DNA of 7,178 nt from Desulfocapsa sp. (GTDB lineage: Bacteria; Desulfobacterota; Desulfobulbia; Desulfobulbales; Desulfocapsaceae). The stretch is taken from positions 1 through 7,178 of the forward strand of contig JAOZLI010000140.1 of assembly GCA_029934915.1 (NCBI GenBank). The letters are read 5' to 3'. Below, piece after piece: positions 6,000 through 7,178 of this stretch. Position 1 is the first letter of the stretch. Each line of letters begins with the position of its first letter. The notes under the pieces are model-generated. The model was not told the origin of the DNA and ran no database searches. It worked only from the letters and a program-made list of their open reading frames with translations. The position numbers and the translations under genes were made by a program.

Positions 6000-7130
6000 T
6001 TATTTTACTTCAACATATTTTCCATTTTGAACCTGATACATGGAAAAACCAACACCTACCGCATCACCCTTTGCATCAAAATGGATGGTTCCCACAGGAG
6101 TATCAACTTTTTCATTCTGCAGAGCTTTGACAATGGCATCCATGTCAGTGGATCCTGCTTTTTCAACGGCATTCAAAAGTGCCAACGCTGCTGAATAGGC
6201 ATTTTCAAAAAAAGCACCAGGATCTTCGTTATAGGTTGTCTTATGGGCTTCAATGGCTGCCTGGGAAAGAGGATTAGCACTGTTATCATTAGGACCTGAT
6301 GCATATACACCTTCAGCATTTTTTCCGGCAACCTTAATGAAGGTATCATCTTTTACACCGTCATCGGAGATGAAAGGGATCTTCAGACGTTTCTTCTTCA
6401 TCATGGAAACGATTTTTGAAGCTTCTGGATGATACCCACCAAAAATAACAGCATCCGCGCCCTTGCGTTTAATCTTCTGAACAATGGCTGTGTAATCAAC
6501 AGCACCGGGAGTAACACCCTCAAAAAGTACGACTTCAGCTTTTCCTGATTCTTCTATGAATTTTTTAGCAAACTCGGCAAGTCCTTTTCCGTAATCACCT
6601 TTATCGTGTACAACGGCGATTTTTTTTGCTCCAATGACATTAAGAGCAAAATCGACTTCAGTTTGCGCCTGAGCATCATCGGAAGCAATGGTTCTAAAAA
6701 AGTTAGGATAATCTCCGGATTGGGTAAGATCCGGATTCGTTGCAGAAGGAGACATCACAACCACGCCAGCTTCCTTATAAATTGGAAGAGCAGCCTTTGT
6801 GGCACCAGAGCAAATGTGACCAAGAACAACATCAACACCGTCGGTAACCAGCTTTGTCGCAGTATTCGTAGCAACTTCAGGCTTACAAACATCATCTTCA
6901 ATAAGAAGTTCTATTTTCTTACCATTGATTCCACCTTTAGCATTGTACTGAGCCACAACGAGCTCTGCAGCTTTAACGGTGGGAAGACCGTAAGAGGCAA
7001 GATCGCCACTCTGGGCACCTGCGACACCAAATTTAATAGTGTCGCCCGCCATGCTGCTAACAGGTACAGCCATAGCAAATCCCAGGGAAACAGCTGCAAC
7101 TAACAATTTCTTCTTCAATCCTGACTGCAT
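6000..7130 (-). CDS. livK: Periplasmic branched-chain amino-acid-binding protein (LivK/LivJ type)
   Basis: Captures Leu/Ile/Val in the periplasm and delivers them to LivHM. The 376-residue precursor starts with a Sec signal (KKK at 6-8, hydrophobic 9-24) and probable cleavage after SSMA (28), giving a mature N-terminus GDTIKFGVAG. It is a type I periplasmic binding protein (two Rossmann-like lobes). Features shared with E. coli LivJ as I recall it: GAQSGDLASYG (38-48), where Tyr47 matches the ligand-stacking Tyr18; Cys82 and Cys107 (mature 54 and 79), equivalent to the Cys53-Cys78 disulfide; GHICSGAT (104-111); SPSATNPDL (127-135); VHDKGDYGKG (174-183); FGGYHPE (230-236). The acidic pocket residue, Glu in LivJ, is Asp in FISDDGV (253-259). 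I choose the ATG at 7130, with GGAG 6 bases upstream; an in-frame ATG at 7142 overlaps that site. Exact substrate preference cannot be read from sequence. Confidence 0.95.
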   Translation of the reverse strand: MQSGLKKKLLVAAVSLGFAMAVPVSSMAGDTIKFGVAGAQSGDLASYGLPTVKAAELVVAQYNAKGGINGKKIELLIEDDVCKPEVATNTATKLVTDGVDVVLGHICSGATKAALPIYKEAGVVVMSPSATNPDLTQSGDYPNFFRTIASDDAQAQTEVDFALNVIGAKKIAVVHDKGDYGKGLAEFAKKFIEESGKAEVVLFEGVTPGAVDYTAIVQKIKRKGADAVIFGGYHPEASKIVSMMKKKRLKIPFISDDGVKDDTFIKVAGKNAEGVYASGPNDNSANPLSQAAIEAHKTTYNEDPGAFFENAYSAALALLNAVEKAGSTDMDAIVKALQNEKVDTPVGTIHFDAKGDAVGVGFSMYQVQNGKYVEVK

Positions 7131-7136
7131 AGTAAT

Positions 7137-7140
7137 CTCC
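7137..7140 (-). promoter_or_regulatory. livK ribosome binding site
   Basis: Minus-strand GGAG is followed by a 6-base spacer and the ATG at 7130. An earlier in-frame ATG (7142..7140) shares its last base with this site and has only AT-rich sequence upstream. The signal peptide is also better formed from 7130. Confidence 0.75.
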
Positions 7141-7142
7141 AT

Positions 7143-7178
7143 AAAAAATAAGTATTGCTCTTTACCCTCTCTTCTATC
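7143..7178 (-). other. Partial leader region upstream of livK
   Basis: These 36 bases are purine-rich at the outer end (GATAGAAGAGAGGG on the minus strand), then AT-rich next to the ribosome site. No promoter pair can be assigned because the upstream sequence is outside the window. No hairpin is visible. Confidence 0.3.

Noticed and set aside
6617..6630. A run of eight T (A8 on the coding strand) in livK that could be a slippage site
   Set aside because: It encodes Ala-Lys-Lys-Ile in a conserved part of LivK and the frame continues normally. No downstream structure or alternative product is evident.
6606..7103. A 165-codon open frame on the plus strand opposite livK
   Set aside because: It lies wholly antisense to a well-supported gene, its composition (many Asn, Ser, Arg) follows from reverse-reading livK codons, and it matches no family I recognise.

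Overview
The window looks like an ordinary chromosomal stretch from a Gram-negative bacterium. A lipid A disaccharide synthase gene (lpxB) implies an LPS-type outer membrane. Base composition is moderate to AT-leaning. The pairing of a Gfo/Idh-family dehydrogenase with lpxB, and the strong family resemblance of the transporter to proteobacterial Liv systems, would fit a Desulfobacterota/Deltaproteobacteria-like organism. That placement is an inference from gene content, not something the sequence proves.

All seven complete genes lie on the minus strand, so the window reads as one transcription direction from right to left. From about 7130 down to 2286 is a complete high-affinity branched-chain amino-acid ABC transporter in the order periplasmic binding protein (livK-like), permease livH, permease livM, ATPase livG, ATPase livF. 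A hairpin followed by a T-rich run lies between livK and livH and probably attenuates transcription, so that binding protein is made in excess of the membrane complex. livH, livM, livG and livF are packed with overlaps or gaps of a few bases.

Only 23 bases after livF comes a second module: a Gfo/Idh/MocA NAD(P)-dependent oxidoreductase (2262..1291), then lpxB (1291..128), joined by a TAATG stop/start overlap. In some bacteria a Gfo/Idh enzyme next to lpxA/lpxB (GnnA) oxidises UDP-GlcNAc at C3 to build amide-linked lipid A. This gene is a candidate for that role, although no GnnB aminotransferase or lpxA is visible here. No terminator is seen between livF and this module, so readthrough from the liv operon into lipid A synthesis is plausible. 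At the left edge an open reading frame starting at 96 runs off the window and may be the next gene of the cluster.

For five of the genes (livK, livM, livF, the oxidoreductase and the partial left-edge ORF) the start was a judgement. In the first four I chose a start inside the longest reading frame because a Shine-Dalgarno sequence and family length support it. I see no mobile element, CRISPR, tRNA, rRNA or clearly novel system. The most interesting points are the dehydrogenase-lpxB pair and its fusion to an amino-acid uptake operon.
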